Shown here: in pieces, positions 46,504-56,950 of the stretch | Numbering within the stretch: position 1 is the first letter of the stretch | How the letters are laid out: every line of letters starts with the position of its first letter | NCBI GenBank assembly: GCA_963693085.1 | Contig: OY856409.1 | Coordinates: 240,255,058-240,319,057, forward strand | Reading direction: 5' to 3' | Source: Alisma plantago-aquatica | Taxonomy: Eukaryota; Streptophyta; Magnoliopsida; Alismatales; Alismataceae | DNA length: 64,000 nucleotides | Made by a program: the position numbers and the translations under genes | The notes under the pieces: model-generated | The model's database searches: none | What the model saw: the letters and a program-made list of their open reading frames with translations, nothing else | What the model was told of the DNA's origin: nothing

Positions 46504-48110
46504 TCTCAGGCTGCCCAGAGAAGGAACCGGTGGGAGGTTTTTGTTGGGCAAATAGGCGGGCCAAATGTGCGTCAGTTGCCTTTTGATAGGCTTGTATGGC
46601 CACGAGGGTTTTTTCTATGTTTTCCAAGCTAGGATGACTTGGGGGAGGAGGAGGGGGAGCATTTTGAGGCGGATGGGGAGGTTGAGATTGGTTTAGATTT
46701 TGGGGTGGAAGGTTTACGTTTTGGAATTGTTGGTAGGGTTGTCGATTTTGGTAATTATTTCTATGATTGTTTTGACTCCCAAGATTTCTTTGGTTGTTGT
46801 ATGGAAACCCGGGTGGTGGTCGGTTGTTGGATTGAGGGTAGGGAGGTCTTTGTTGGTTTTGGAGTCGGTTGAAATTTTCAGCCCTAGAAGCATTCCCATA
46901 TTGGAAACCAGGGTGGTTCCGAGTTTGATTTGGATTGTAGTAGGCTTGACCTGGAATGGTGTGAATTGAATTTAGGTCTTCTAATTGTTGTTTAAACTCG
47001 GGTTTCATGGGAGTGTTGTAAACATATTGACAATTAAGTGTGGTGTGGTCATAACCTTGGCAAATACCACAAAGAGAATCTACAGATTTTATTTGTTGAG
47101 GTAGATCTCTATAGCCAAAGGATGCTTCCAAACGATCTTGTTTTAAGGTGATCAACTTAAGGCTTTCAGCTATGCTTTGGATGTCGGGATCACTTTCTGC
47201 CTTAGCTACCCTAAGAACACCACCTACTCCTCATCTAGCTCTTGTCTCGGAGGCTCGTTTCACAACCTCCCATGCACTAGTCAGGCTTTGGTGCATGAAA
47301 TTTCCTCCAGATGAGGAATCGATAAAAACTTGGTGTCATTGTCAACGCCATGATAGAAAATTTCAATGAGTTGGGCTTGGCTAATGTCATGATGGGGACA
47401 CTTCCTAAGTAGGTCTTTGAACCTTTCTCAAGCTTCTCCTTGAGATTCACCCAGTGACATGGAGAAGTGGGTGATTTGACCCCTGATTTCATATGTGAGA
47501 GAATGGGGGTAAAACTTTTCAAGAAATTTGTTTTGGAGGGCTTCCCAAGTTGTGACTTGATACTCACATTCCATGGTGTTATACCAGCTACTAGCTTGGC
47601 CGGTAAGGGAGTACTTGAACAATCGAAGACGGATTACATCTCCTGAAACACCTGGAATCTTATTCAAAGAACAAAGGTCGATGAATCTTTGTAGGTGATC
47701 TTGGCAACTTTCCCCAATGTTGCCAGAGAAGGGATTGGCTTGGAGCAGTGTGATCCATTGAGTTCGGATCTCAAATTGGGGAGCAAGGATGTCGGGAGGC
47801 ATGACAGGATGTTGCGCGTAGGCAGTTTTGGGAACAGATTAATCTTTTAATTGTTTTTGCCTTTCAGCTTCCCTCCTATTGGCCTCTAGTGTTTCTTGTT
47901 CAGCAGTATAGGCTGTGCATAAAGTGGCTTCTCTTTATTCTTGTTCGGCTTGAATTCGCTCTCTTTGAGCTGTAAGGGCTTGTTCGATCCTAACAACTAC
48001 TTCTTCCTCGTTCACTTTTGTTTGACTTTGATGGTTTAAACGATGAAAAGTCCTTTCTATTTCTGGATCAAACGTTTGAAAATTGGTGTTCGAGCATCGC
48101 ATGCACAAAA
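46466..48110 (-). pseudogene. gag of tandem unit 1
   Basis: Read from about 48105 downwards: FDPEIERTFHRLN, QALTAQRERIQAE, then the capsid domain (47802-47430) with FEIRTQWITLLQANPFSG, GESCQDHLQRFIDL, LTGQASSWYNTM and WEALQNKFLEKFYP. A TGA at 47428-47430 breaks it where the family has Trp before ERFKDLL. It resumes with the zinc knuckle CGICQGYDHTTLNC (about 47080-47040; CX2CX4HX4C intact) and a Gln/Asn/Pro-rich tail. The frame then runs through the junction into LTR sequence and ends LVMVLNTFS at 46466. Earlier stops lie near 47937 and 47838. Confidence 0.9.
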
Positions 48111-48262
48111 TAAGCAGTTAATTCGTGTGCAGAAAAAAATGTACTGCCGGAATGGAAACTCGGCAGAAAGAGGAGTACACTTCCGGAATGTTACTCAGAA
48201 GGCATAAAAAAAGGAAAAAAAGTTTTCAAAAATTTTTTGGGGTTCGAGAACACAATCCGTTG

Positions 48263-48280
48263 TCCCCTGCAATGGTGCCA
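48263..48280 (-). other. Primer binding site (tRNA-Asp) of unit 1
   Basis: The minus strand reads TGGCACCATTGCAGGGGA, three bases after the LTR end at 48284. It differs from the unit 2 site by C-to-T/G-to-A-type changes. Confidence 0.85.
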
Positions 48281-48283
48281 AAT

Positions 48284-49017
48284 TGTTAATGTGTTGCTTA
48301 GAACTTACAATTACTAAGATAATTATCCTAGAGTTTAATCCTTTTTCAACTTTCCGTTTAAGGCTAGTATAGAAAGGGTCAATCTCACAGGACAACTTTT
48401 TAAGATTGTTTCTTTTATCTCAATTATTTTGAAGAACTATTTTGTTATTTTTTTGTATTTTCAGATTTAGAACGGAAAGTAAAACTCGGGTTTGGGGTTT
48501 GATTGATTACACTAAAATAAGAAATAAACACAAAGTAACAATGTAATAACAAGAATTGATTTTGCCTCTATCACAAGGAAAAGAAACAATTGTTAGCACA
48601 AGTAGACTATTGTGAATGGAAAAAGACTAGAAGTAAAGAAAGCAAATCAACGGAGGTTGAAATCAAAGAGAGAGAATCGAGGCTCGTAGGGGTTTTCACC
48701 ACCTTAGCCTAGGCGATAACAACTAATTCTTAAGCGACGATTCGATGAAGGTTTGTGAATTTAAAAACTCATAAGAGATAAACTCCACATTAGCCCATTG
48801 GTCTTGGTGCTCATGCTTCCTAGTTTATCATCCTAAAAGACAAAAATCCACAGTCATATCAAAATGTCTATGCAATCGATTTTATTGTTCTAAATCTGGA
48901 TTTCCATGGTCATTTCCATCCGGATTAACGTGGGATACGGAGATCAACCGTCAATAAAAATCGATTACCATCTAGTCGTTTAAGAAAAAGTCGTTAAAAC
49001 CATGGCTAAGGGGTTAT
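48284..49017 (-). repeat. Partial LTR of tandem unit 2
   Basis: About 734 bp, homologous to 45771-46503 and 53316-54050, with the same join to gag at GGGGTTATTC. Confidence 0.9.
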
Positions 49018-50620
49018 TCTCGGGCCGCCCAGAGAAGGAACCAGTGGGAGGTTTTTGTTAGGCAAATAGGCGGGCCAACTGTGTGTTAGTTGCCTTTTGA
49101 TGGGCTTGTATGGCCACGAGGGTTTGTTTTATGTTTTCCAGGCTAGGATGACTTGGGGTAGGAGGAGGGGGAGCATTTTGAGGAGGCTGGGGAGGCTGAG
49201 ATTGGTTTAGATTTAGGGTTGAAGGTTTAAGTTTTGGAATTGTTGGTAGGGTTGTCAATTTTGGTAATTATTTCTATGATTGTTTTGACTCCCAAGATTT
49301 CTTTGGTTGTTGTATGGAAACCCGGGTGGTGGTCAGTTGTTGGATTGAGGGTAGGGAGGTCTTTGTTGGTTTTGGAGTTGGTTGAAATTTCAACCCCAGA
49401 AGCATTCTCATATTGGAAACCAGGGTGGTTCCGAGTTTGATTTGGATTGTAGTAGGCTTGACCTGGAATGGTGTGAATTGAATTTAGGTCTTCTAATTGT
49501 TATTCAAACTCAGGTTGCATGGGAGTGTTGTAAATATATTGGCAATTAAGTGTGGTGTGGTCATAACCTTGGAAAATACCACAAAGAGAATCTACGGATT
49601 TTATTTGTTGAGGTAGATCTCTATAGCCAAAGGATGCTTCCAAATGATCTTGTTTTAAGGTGATCAACTTAAGGTTTTTAGCTTTGCTTTGGATGTCAGG
49701 ATCACTTTTGGCCTTAGCTACCCTAAGAACACCACCTACTCCTCGTCTAGCTCTTGTATCGGAGGCTCGTTTCATAACCTCCCATGCACTAGTCAGGCTT
49801 TGGTGCATGAAATTTCCTCTAGATGAGGAATCGAGAAAGAACTTGGTGTCATTGTCAACTCCACGATAGAAAATTTCAATGAGTTGGGCTTGGCTAATGT
49901 CATGATGGGGACACTTCCTAAGTAGGTCTTTGAACCTTTCTCAAGCTTCTCCTTGAGATTCACCCGATGACATGGAGAAGTGGGTGATTTGACCCCTGAT
50001 TTCATATGTGAGAGAAGGGGGTAAAACTTTTCAAGAAATTTGTTTTGGAGGGCTTCCCAAGTTGTGACTTGATACTCACATTCCATGGTATTATACCAGC
50101 TACTAGCTTGGCCGGTAAGGTAGTACTTGAAAAATCGAAGATGGATTGCATCTCCTGAAACACGTGGAATATTATTCAATGAACAAAGGTCGATGAATCT
50201 TTGTAGGTGATCTTGGCAACATTCCCCATTGTTTCCAGAGAAGGGATTGACTTGGAGCATGGTGATCCATTGAGTTCGGATCTCAAATTGGTGGGCAAGG
50301 ATGTCGGGAGGCATGATAGGATGTTGCACATAGGCAGTTTTGGGAACATAAAAGTCTTTTAATTGTTTTTGCCTTTCGGCTTCCCTCCTATTGGCCTCTA
50401 GCATTTCTTATTCAGCCATATAGGCTACGTGTAAAGCGGCTTCTCTTTCCGCTTGTTCGGCTTGAATACGCTCTCTTTGAGCTGTAAGGGCTTGTTCGAT
50501 CCTAACAGCTACTTCTTCCTCGTTCATTTTTGTTTGACTTTGACGGTTTAAACGATGAAAAGTCCTTTCTATTTCTGGATCAAACGTTTGAAAATCGGCG
50601 TTCGAGCGTCGCATGCACAA
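49017..50620 (-). pseudogene. gag of tandem unit 2
   Basis: It starts at MRRSNADFQTFDPEIERTFH (50620 downwards) and shows QALTAQRERIQAEQAERE, a stop near 50409, and the capsid domain 50404-49960. One base is missing near 50015 (AGAAGGGGG where units 1 and 3 have AGAATGGGGG), shifting the frame before the shared TGA at 49941-49943. The zinc knuckle is CGIFQGYDHTTLNC, with Cys 2 changed to Phe. A further deletion damages the Gln/Pro-rich tail near 49220-49390. Confidence 0.9.
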
Positions 50621-50776
50621 AATAAGCAGTTAATTCGTGTGCAGAAAAAAAACTAACTGCCGGAATGGAAACTCGGCAGAAAGAGGAGTACACTTCCGGA
50701 ATGTTACTCGGAAGGCATTAAAAAAAAGAAAAAAAGTTTTCAAAAATTTTTTGGGGTTCGAGAAAACAATCTGTTG

Positions 50777-50794
50777 TCCCCGGCAACGGCGCCA
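50777..50794 (-). other. Primer binding site (tRNA-Asp) of unit 2
   Basis: TGGCGCCGTTGCCGGGGA on the minus strand matches the complement of the 3' end of plant tRNA-Asp at all 18 positions as I recall that tRNA. It is the best preserved of the three sites. Confidence 0.92.
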
Positions 50795-50797
50795 AAT

Positions 50798-51531
50798 TGT
50801 TAATGCGTTGCTTAGCACTTACAATCACTAAGATAATTATCCTAGAGTTTAATCCTTTTTCAACTTTCCGTTTAAGGCTAGTATAGAAAGGGTCGATCCC
50901 ACATGACAACTTTTTAAGATTGTTTCTTTTATCCCAATTATTTTGAAGAACTGTTTTGTTATTTTTTTGTATTTTCAGATTTAGAATGGAAAGTAAAAGT
51001 CGGGTTTGGGATTTGATTGATTACACTAAAATAAGAAATAAACACAAAGTAACAATGTAATAAAAAGAATTTATTTTGCATCTATCACAAGGAAAAGAAA
51101 CAATTGTTAGCACAAGTAGACTATTGTGAATGGAAAAAGACTAGAAGTAAAGAAAGCAAATCAACATAGTTTGAAATCAAAAAGAGAGAATCGAGGCTCG
51201 TAGGGGTTTTCACCACCTTAGCCTAGGCGATAACAACTAATTCTTAAGTGACGATTCGATGAAGGTTTGCGAATTTAAAAACTCACAAGAGATAAACTCC
51301 ACATGAGCCCATTGGTCTTGCTGCTCATGCTTCCTAGTTTATCATCCTAAAAGACGAAAATCCATGGTCATATCAAAACGTCTATGCAATCGATTTTATT
51401 GTTCTAAATCCGGATTTCCATGGTTATTTCCATCCGAATTAACGTGGGATCCGAAGATCAACCGTTAATTAAAATTGATTACCATCTAGTCATTTAAGAA
51501 AAAGTCGTTAAAACCATGGCTAAGGGGTTAT
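50798..51531 (-). repeat. Partial LTR of tandem unit 3
   Basis: About 734 bp with the same limits as in units 1 and 2, joined to gag at GGGGTTATTC. Confidence 0.9.
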
Positions 51532-51532
51532 T

Positions 51533-53140
51533 CTAGGGCTGCCCAGAGAAGGAACCGGTGGGAGGTTTTTGTTGGGCAAATAGGCGGGCCAACTGTGCGT
51601 CAGTTGCCTTTTGATGGGCTTGTATGGCCACGAGGGTTTGTTCTATGTTTCCTAGGCTAGAATGACTTGGGGGAGGATGAGGGGGAGCATTTTGAGGCGG
51701 CTGGGGAGGTTGAGATTGGTTTAGATTTTGGGGTGGAAGGTTTAAGTCTTGGAATTGTTGGTAGGGTTGTCGATTTTGGTAATTATTTCTATGATTGTTT
51801 TGACTCCCAAGATTTCTTTGGTTGTTGTATGGAAACCCGGGTGGTGGTCGGTTGTTGGATTGAGGGTAGGGAGGTCTTTGTTGATTTTGGAGTTGGTTAA
51901 AATTTTCAACCCCAGAAGCATTCCCATATTGGAAACCAGGGTGGTTACGAGTTTGATTTGGATTGTAGTAGGCTTGACCTGGAATGGTGTGAATTGAATT
52001 TAGGTCTTCTAATTGTTGTTCAAACTCGGGTTTCATGGGAGTGTTGTAAAGATATTGACAATTAAGTGTGGTGTGGTCATAACCTTGGCAAATACCACAA
52101 AGAGAATCTACATATTTTATTTTTTGAGGTAGATCTCTATAGCCAAAGGATGCTTCCAAACGATCTTATTTTAAGGTGATCAACTTAAGGCTTTCAGCTA
52201 TGCTTTGGATGTCAGGATCACTTTTGGCCTTAGATACCTTAAGAACACCACCTATTCCTCATCTAGCTCGTGTCTCAGAGTCTCGTTTCATAACCTCCCA
52301 TGCACTAGTCAGGCTTTGGTGCATGAAATTTCCTCCAGATGAGGAATCGAGAAAGAACTTGGTGTCATTGTCAATGCCACGATAGAAAATTTCAATGAGT
52401 TGGGCTTAGCTAATGTCATGATGGGGACACTTCCTAAGTAGGTCTTTGAACCTTTCTCAAGCTTCTCCTAGAGATTCACCCGGTGACATGGAGAAGAGGG
52501 TGATTTGACCCCTGATTTCATATGTGAGAGAATGGGGGTAAAACTTTTCCAGAAAATTGTTTTGGAGGGCTTCCCAAGTTGTGACTTGATACTCACATTC
52601 CATGGTGTTATACCAGCTACTAGCTTGGCCGGTAAGGGAGTACTTGAACAATCGAAGACGGATTGCATCTCCTGAAACACCTGGAATCTTATTCAAAGAA
52701 CAAAGGTTGATGAATCTTTGTAGGTGATCTTGGCAACTTTCCCCATTGTTTCCAGAGAAGGGATTGGCTTGGAGCATGGTGATCCATTGAGTTCGGATCT
52801 CAAATTGGGGTACAAGGATGTCGGGAGGCATGATAGGATGTTGCGCGTAGGCACTTTTGGGAACAGAAAAATCTTTTAATTATTTTTACCTTTCAGCTTC
52901 CCTCCTATTGGCCTCTAGCATTTCTTGTTCAGCCATATAGGTTGTGCGTAAAGCGGCTTCTCTTTCCGCTTGTTCAGCTTGAATTCGCTCTCTTTGAGCT
53001 GTAAGGGCTTGTTCGATCCTAACAGCTACTTTTTCCTCGTTCATTTTTGTTTGACTTTGACGGTTTAAACGATGAAAAGTCCTTTCTATTTCTGGATCAA
53101 ACGTTTGAAAATCGGTGTTCGAGCGTCGCATGCACACAAA
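51533..53140 (-). pseudogene. gag of tandem unit 3
   Basis: It begins MRRSNTDFQTFDPEIERTFH (53130 downwards). Stops lie near 52884-52890, then the capsid domain runs from 52831 to 52460 and ends at the shared TGA at 52457-52459. The tail (52159-51533) keeps the knuckle CGICQGYDHTTLNC and a long Gln/Asn/Pro-rich stretch, ending at the LTR junction. It is the copy next to the full LTR and therefore the only one directly downstream of a promoter. Confidence 0.9.
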
Positions 53141-53294
53141 ATAAGCAGTTAATTCGTGTGCAGAAAAAAACGTACTGCCGGAATGGAAACTCTGCAGAAA
53201 GAGGAGTACACTTCCGGAATGTTACTCGGAAGGCATAAAAAAAAGGAAAAAAAGTTTTCAAAAATTTTTTGGGGTTCGAGAAAATAATCCGTTC

Positions 53295-53312
53295 TCCCCG
53301 GCAACGGTGCCA
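53295..53312 (-). other. Primer binding site (tRNA-Asp) of unit 3
   Basis: TGGCACCGTTGCCGGGGA on the minus strand lies three bases after the end of the full LTR. It has one difference from the unit 2 site. Confidence 0.9.
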
Positions 53313-53315
53313 AAT

Positions 53316-54928
53316 TGTTAATGCGTCGCTTAGCACTTACAATCACTAAGATAATTATCCTAGAGTTTAATCCTTTTTCAACTTTTCATTTATGGGTAGT
53401 ATAGAAAGGGTCGATCCCACAGGACAACTTTTTAAGATTGTTTCTTTTATCCCAATTATTTTGAAGAACTATTTTGTTATTTTTTTGTATTTTCAGATTT
53501 AGAACGGAAAGTAAAAGTCAGGTTTGGAGTTTGATTGATTACACTAAAATAAGAAATAAACACAAAGTAACAATGTAATAATAAGAATTTATTTTGCCTC
53601 TGTCACAAGGAAAAGAAACAATTGTTAGCACAGGTAGACTATTGTGAATGAAAAAATACTAGAAGTAAAGAAAGCAAATCAACGGAGGTTGAAATCAAAG
53701 AGAGAGAATCGAGGCTCGTAGGGGCTTTCACCACCTTAGCCTAGGCAATAACAACTATTTTTTAAGCGACGATTCGATGAAGGTTTGCGAATTTATAAAA
53801 CTCACAAGAAATAAACTCCACATGAGCCCATTGGTCTTGGTGCTCATGCTTCCTAGTTTATCATCCTAAAAGATGAAAATCTACAGTCATATCAAAACAT
53901 CTATGCAATTGATTTTATTGTTCTAAATCCGGATTTCCATGGTCATTTCCATCCAGATTAACTTGGGATCCGAAGATCAACCTTTAATTAAAATCGATTA
54001 CCATCTAGTCGTTTAAGAAAAAGTTGTTAAAATCATGGCTAAGGGGTTATCCCCTTGCCTCGATAGAAGTCTACTCACTCATGCTTGTGGAGAAAAGGGA
54101 GACGGAGGGAATAATAGTTCTAGCCATAGTCTAGTCTTACTAAAGGATAGTTCCTTCGGCTAGAGTCAATGAAATGGCCGACGCTTAATCCATTGCTCCA
54201 GTCCACGAAAGAATAATAGGAAGAAGAAACTAGATCTAAACGATGAAAGTAAAAGAACAACAATTGAAAGAAACACTTGGCTTGCAAAAACTATTCCTTA
54301 TTGATGGAAAGAAGAATAACATAAGAACACCAGAAGATTGCTCAGAAATCCCGTACAAAGATGATACCAAAAGATGATATTTGGGAGGAGGAAGTGCCCT
54401 TCCTTTTATAGGATAAGGAGGGGTAGGCTATACAAAAAATTAGGGGGGAAAAAGAGAGGGAGCTATCCTTTTGAATTTTCAAGATTTGGTCAATAGGAAT
54501 TTGATAGACTTTAATTGTCTTGACCATGTAACTCTCTTCAATGCAGATTCCCACAACAGAGATTTCGAACGTATTTTTCTCCCGTAAAAAGCACAAAATC
54601 GGTCCAAATAATAGGATATTCTTTTAAGAAATTAAATTTCCTTTCCAATGAATACTTGTACACTCAATTTGGACTTTGGATGCAAGCGTTATGGCACTTT
54701 TGGTGACAGATATACAATAATTACAGGACTGCTGCAAATTGTGCAATTATACTCCAAGAATATTTATCTCATTTCCTAAAAAATCCAAGAAAATATAATT
54801 AAATTCTTATTGAAAAGAAAAATATAATATAATATAATATAATTATAAAACTAAGAAAATAAACAACAAAACAATCATAAAAAGATATCTAAAAGATGCA
54901 AATAAAAGTGATGAAAACACATTTATCA
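53316..54928 (-). repeat. Full-length LTR of the Athila-like array
   Basis: Limits are the TG/CA ends beside the PBS (53316) and beside the polypurine-like CTGGGGTATTT (54928). The minus-strand start is TGATAAATGTGTTTTC. Only the part 53316-54050 recurs in units 1-3; 54051-54928, with the promoter, is unique in the window. Near the unique end is an AATAT microsatellite (about 54815-54845). Confidence 0.85.
54402..54410 (-). promoter_or_regulatory. TATA box of the Athila-like LTR
   Basis: TATAAAAGG on the minus strand is followed by GGCACTTCCTCC. It lies about 350 bp upstream of the point where the partial LTR copies begin, so none of them includes it. Confidence 0.6.
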
Positions 54929-55284
54929 AAATACCCCAGACTTGAATCTTTGCTTGTACTCAAGAAAGTAAAATCACAAATAAAGTCCAATTTATACTCC
55001 CAATATGCCATCCTCACCTTAATAACATTACTACAATCCTCACCTCCAAATTTTGGCCAAGTGACCCGATCTCCTAGAACCACATAGCATAAAATTCTAT
55101 ATTCCCTATCAAAACAATTGTCAAATCTAGCTTCTAAAATAAGAATTCGTAGAAAAATAGGCATCTCTTACTTTCGCTTTGACACTCTCAATTTTTTTTA
55201 CTCTGTTTTTTTTTTAGTTATTGCACAATAATAGGATGAATTTGGGGTGTGAAAACAAAGAAAGAAGTGATGAAAATATATTGA
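54929..55284 (-). other. 3' end of an internal region upstream of the full LTR
   Basis: On the minus strand this 356 bp ends CAAGTCTGGGGTATTT right before the LTR, the usual polypurine tract and LTR junction of Tat/Athila elements. So the full LTR was also the 3' LTR of a further copy that is now cut off at 55284. The segment has no recognisable coding domain; a run of A/T bases near 55188-55215 is low complexity. Confidence 0.6.
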
Positions 55285-55289
55285 GTTAG

Positions 55290-56360
55290 AGACCAAACAG
55301 TTTCAAACCGTTTGGTGACTAAACGGTTTCAAAACCGTTAGAGGTCAAACGGTTTCAAACCGTTAGAGGTCAAACGGTTTCAAACCGTTAGAGACCAAAT
55401 GGTTTCAATTGATTCAAAGATCAATTGGTCTCATGACCTAATAATTTCAAACAATCAAACTCAATTAATTACAGAACCCTAGCTCAATTGATTTCAAAAC
55501 CCGAGATCAATTGATGTTAAAACCTTAATTTAGGTTTAAACAATTTCATCTCTGAATTGACCAAATGGTCTCCAAACGTTTGAGGGATTAGGGTTAAATG
55601 ATCTTCAAGACCGTTTAAGGTCTAATGGTCTTCATACCGTTTAAGGATATAGAGACCAACACCGTTTGAAGGTCTAAACGGTCTCAAACCATTTGGAGTT
55701 TTAGACAAAGACCGTTTGAACGTCTAAACGGTCTCAAACCGTTTGGAGTTTTAGACCAAGACCGTTTGAAGGTCTAAACGGTCTCAAACCATTTGGAGTT
55801 TTAGACCAAGACCGTTTGAAGGTCTAAACGGTCTCAAACTGTTTGGAGTTTTAGACCAAGACCGTTAGAAGGTCTAAACGGTCTCAGACCATTTGGAGTT
55901 TTAGACCAAGACCGTTTGAAGGTCTAAACAGTCTCAGACCATTTGGAGTTTTAGACCAAGACCGTTTGAAGGTCTAAACGGTCTCAAACCATTTGGAGTT
56001 TTATACCAAGACCGTTTGAAGGTCTAAACGGTCTCAAACCGTTTGGAGTTTTAGACCAAGACCATTTGAAGGTCTAAACGGTCTCAATCCATTTGGAGGT
56101 TTAGACCAAGACCGTTTGAAGGCCTAAACAGTCTCAAACCGTTTGGAGTTTTAGACCAAGACCGTTTGAAGGTCTAAACGGTCTCAAACCATTTGGAGTT
56201 TTACACCAAGACCGTTTGAAGGTCTAAATGGTCTCAAACCTTTTGAAGTTTTAGACCAAGACCGTTTGAAGGTCTAAACGGTCTCAAACCGTTTGAAGGT
56301 TTAGGGTCAAACTGTTTGAAGGTTCAATTGGTCAAAACCGTTTGAAGTTCCAATTGATTC
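55290..56360. repeat. 50-bp palindromic AACGGT tandem array in 3' LTR of A
   Basis: It has the same 50-bp unit as at 19432-20410, with about 13 copies from 55655 to 56310. The copies here keep more intact CG than in the 5' LTR array. The extra two or three units explain most of the length difference between the two LTRs. Confidence 0.95.
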
Positions 56361-56689
56361 AAACCATGTAAGTACTAATAACCCTATAAGTGGTTGAAGA
56401 GTATCTCAAAGTTGATTTCAATGGAAGTACTTCTAAAGCACTTAGGCGATTAGTATAATTAAAGTGATTATCACTTGGCGCCTATGAAGGTAATAAATTC
56501 AATATACTATGATAAGCATTGGTGCATGTTCTTAGTGAAAGGTTAAATCAACTCTATAAGGTATGATGGTGATGTGTGTTCCTAGTTCGTGGAACAATGA
56601 TAAGTATGATTAAATACATAAATAATTCTATGTGCTCCAAAGATATGTGGAAGCACTATCTTAGGGTTTGGATTAATGAGGTAATCATG

Positions 56690-56950
56690 AAACCCTAATT
56701 GATAAAGATGTGAAACCCTAATATAGGGTGATGTTATGTGAAACCCTAATATAGGGTGATGTTATGTGAAACCCTAATATAGGGTGATGTTATGAGAAAT
56801 CCTAATATAGGGTGATGTTATGTGAAACCCTAATATAGGGTGACGTTATGAGAAACCCTAATGTAGGGTGATGTTATGTGAAACCCTAATATTGGGTGAT
56901 ATTATGTAAAACCCTAATTGATAAAGATGGGAAACCCTAACCCTAATGAG
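56690..56950 (+). repeat. 28-bp telo-box tandem array in 3' LTR of A
   Basis: About eight copies of the GAAACCCTAATATAGGG-containing 28-bp unit, in the same place as at 20745-20995. Confidence 0.95.

Larger units (their letters stand above)
45771..55284 (-). mobile_element. Antisense Athila-like element with amplified LTR-gag units
   Basis: On the minus strand the order is: end of an internal region with polypurine tract (55284-54929), full LTR (54928-53316), PBS and gag, partial LTR, PBS and gag, partial LTR, PBS and gag, partial LTR ending exactly at the LTR terminus at 45771. Unit starts at 45771, 48284, 50798 and 53316 give periods of 2513, 2514 and 2518 bp. No protease, RT or integrase is present. 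The primer site matches tRNA-Asp, as in Athila elements. The right boundary is not a normal element end. Confidence 0.92.

Noticed and set aside
46639..46872. Plus-strand open frames (also near 51667 and 49234) within the tandem units
   Set aside because: They are mirror images of the Gln/Asn/Pro-rich gag tail on the minus strand.
50777..50794. A tRNA-Asp gene
   Set aside because: Only the last 18 bases match; the rest of a tRNA is missing. It is the primer binding site next to an LTR end.
56690..56950. Interstitial telomere sequence
   Set aside because: Units are 28 bp with a single telo-box each way, not runs of the 7-bp telomere repeat.
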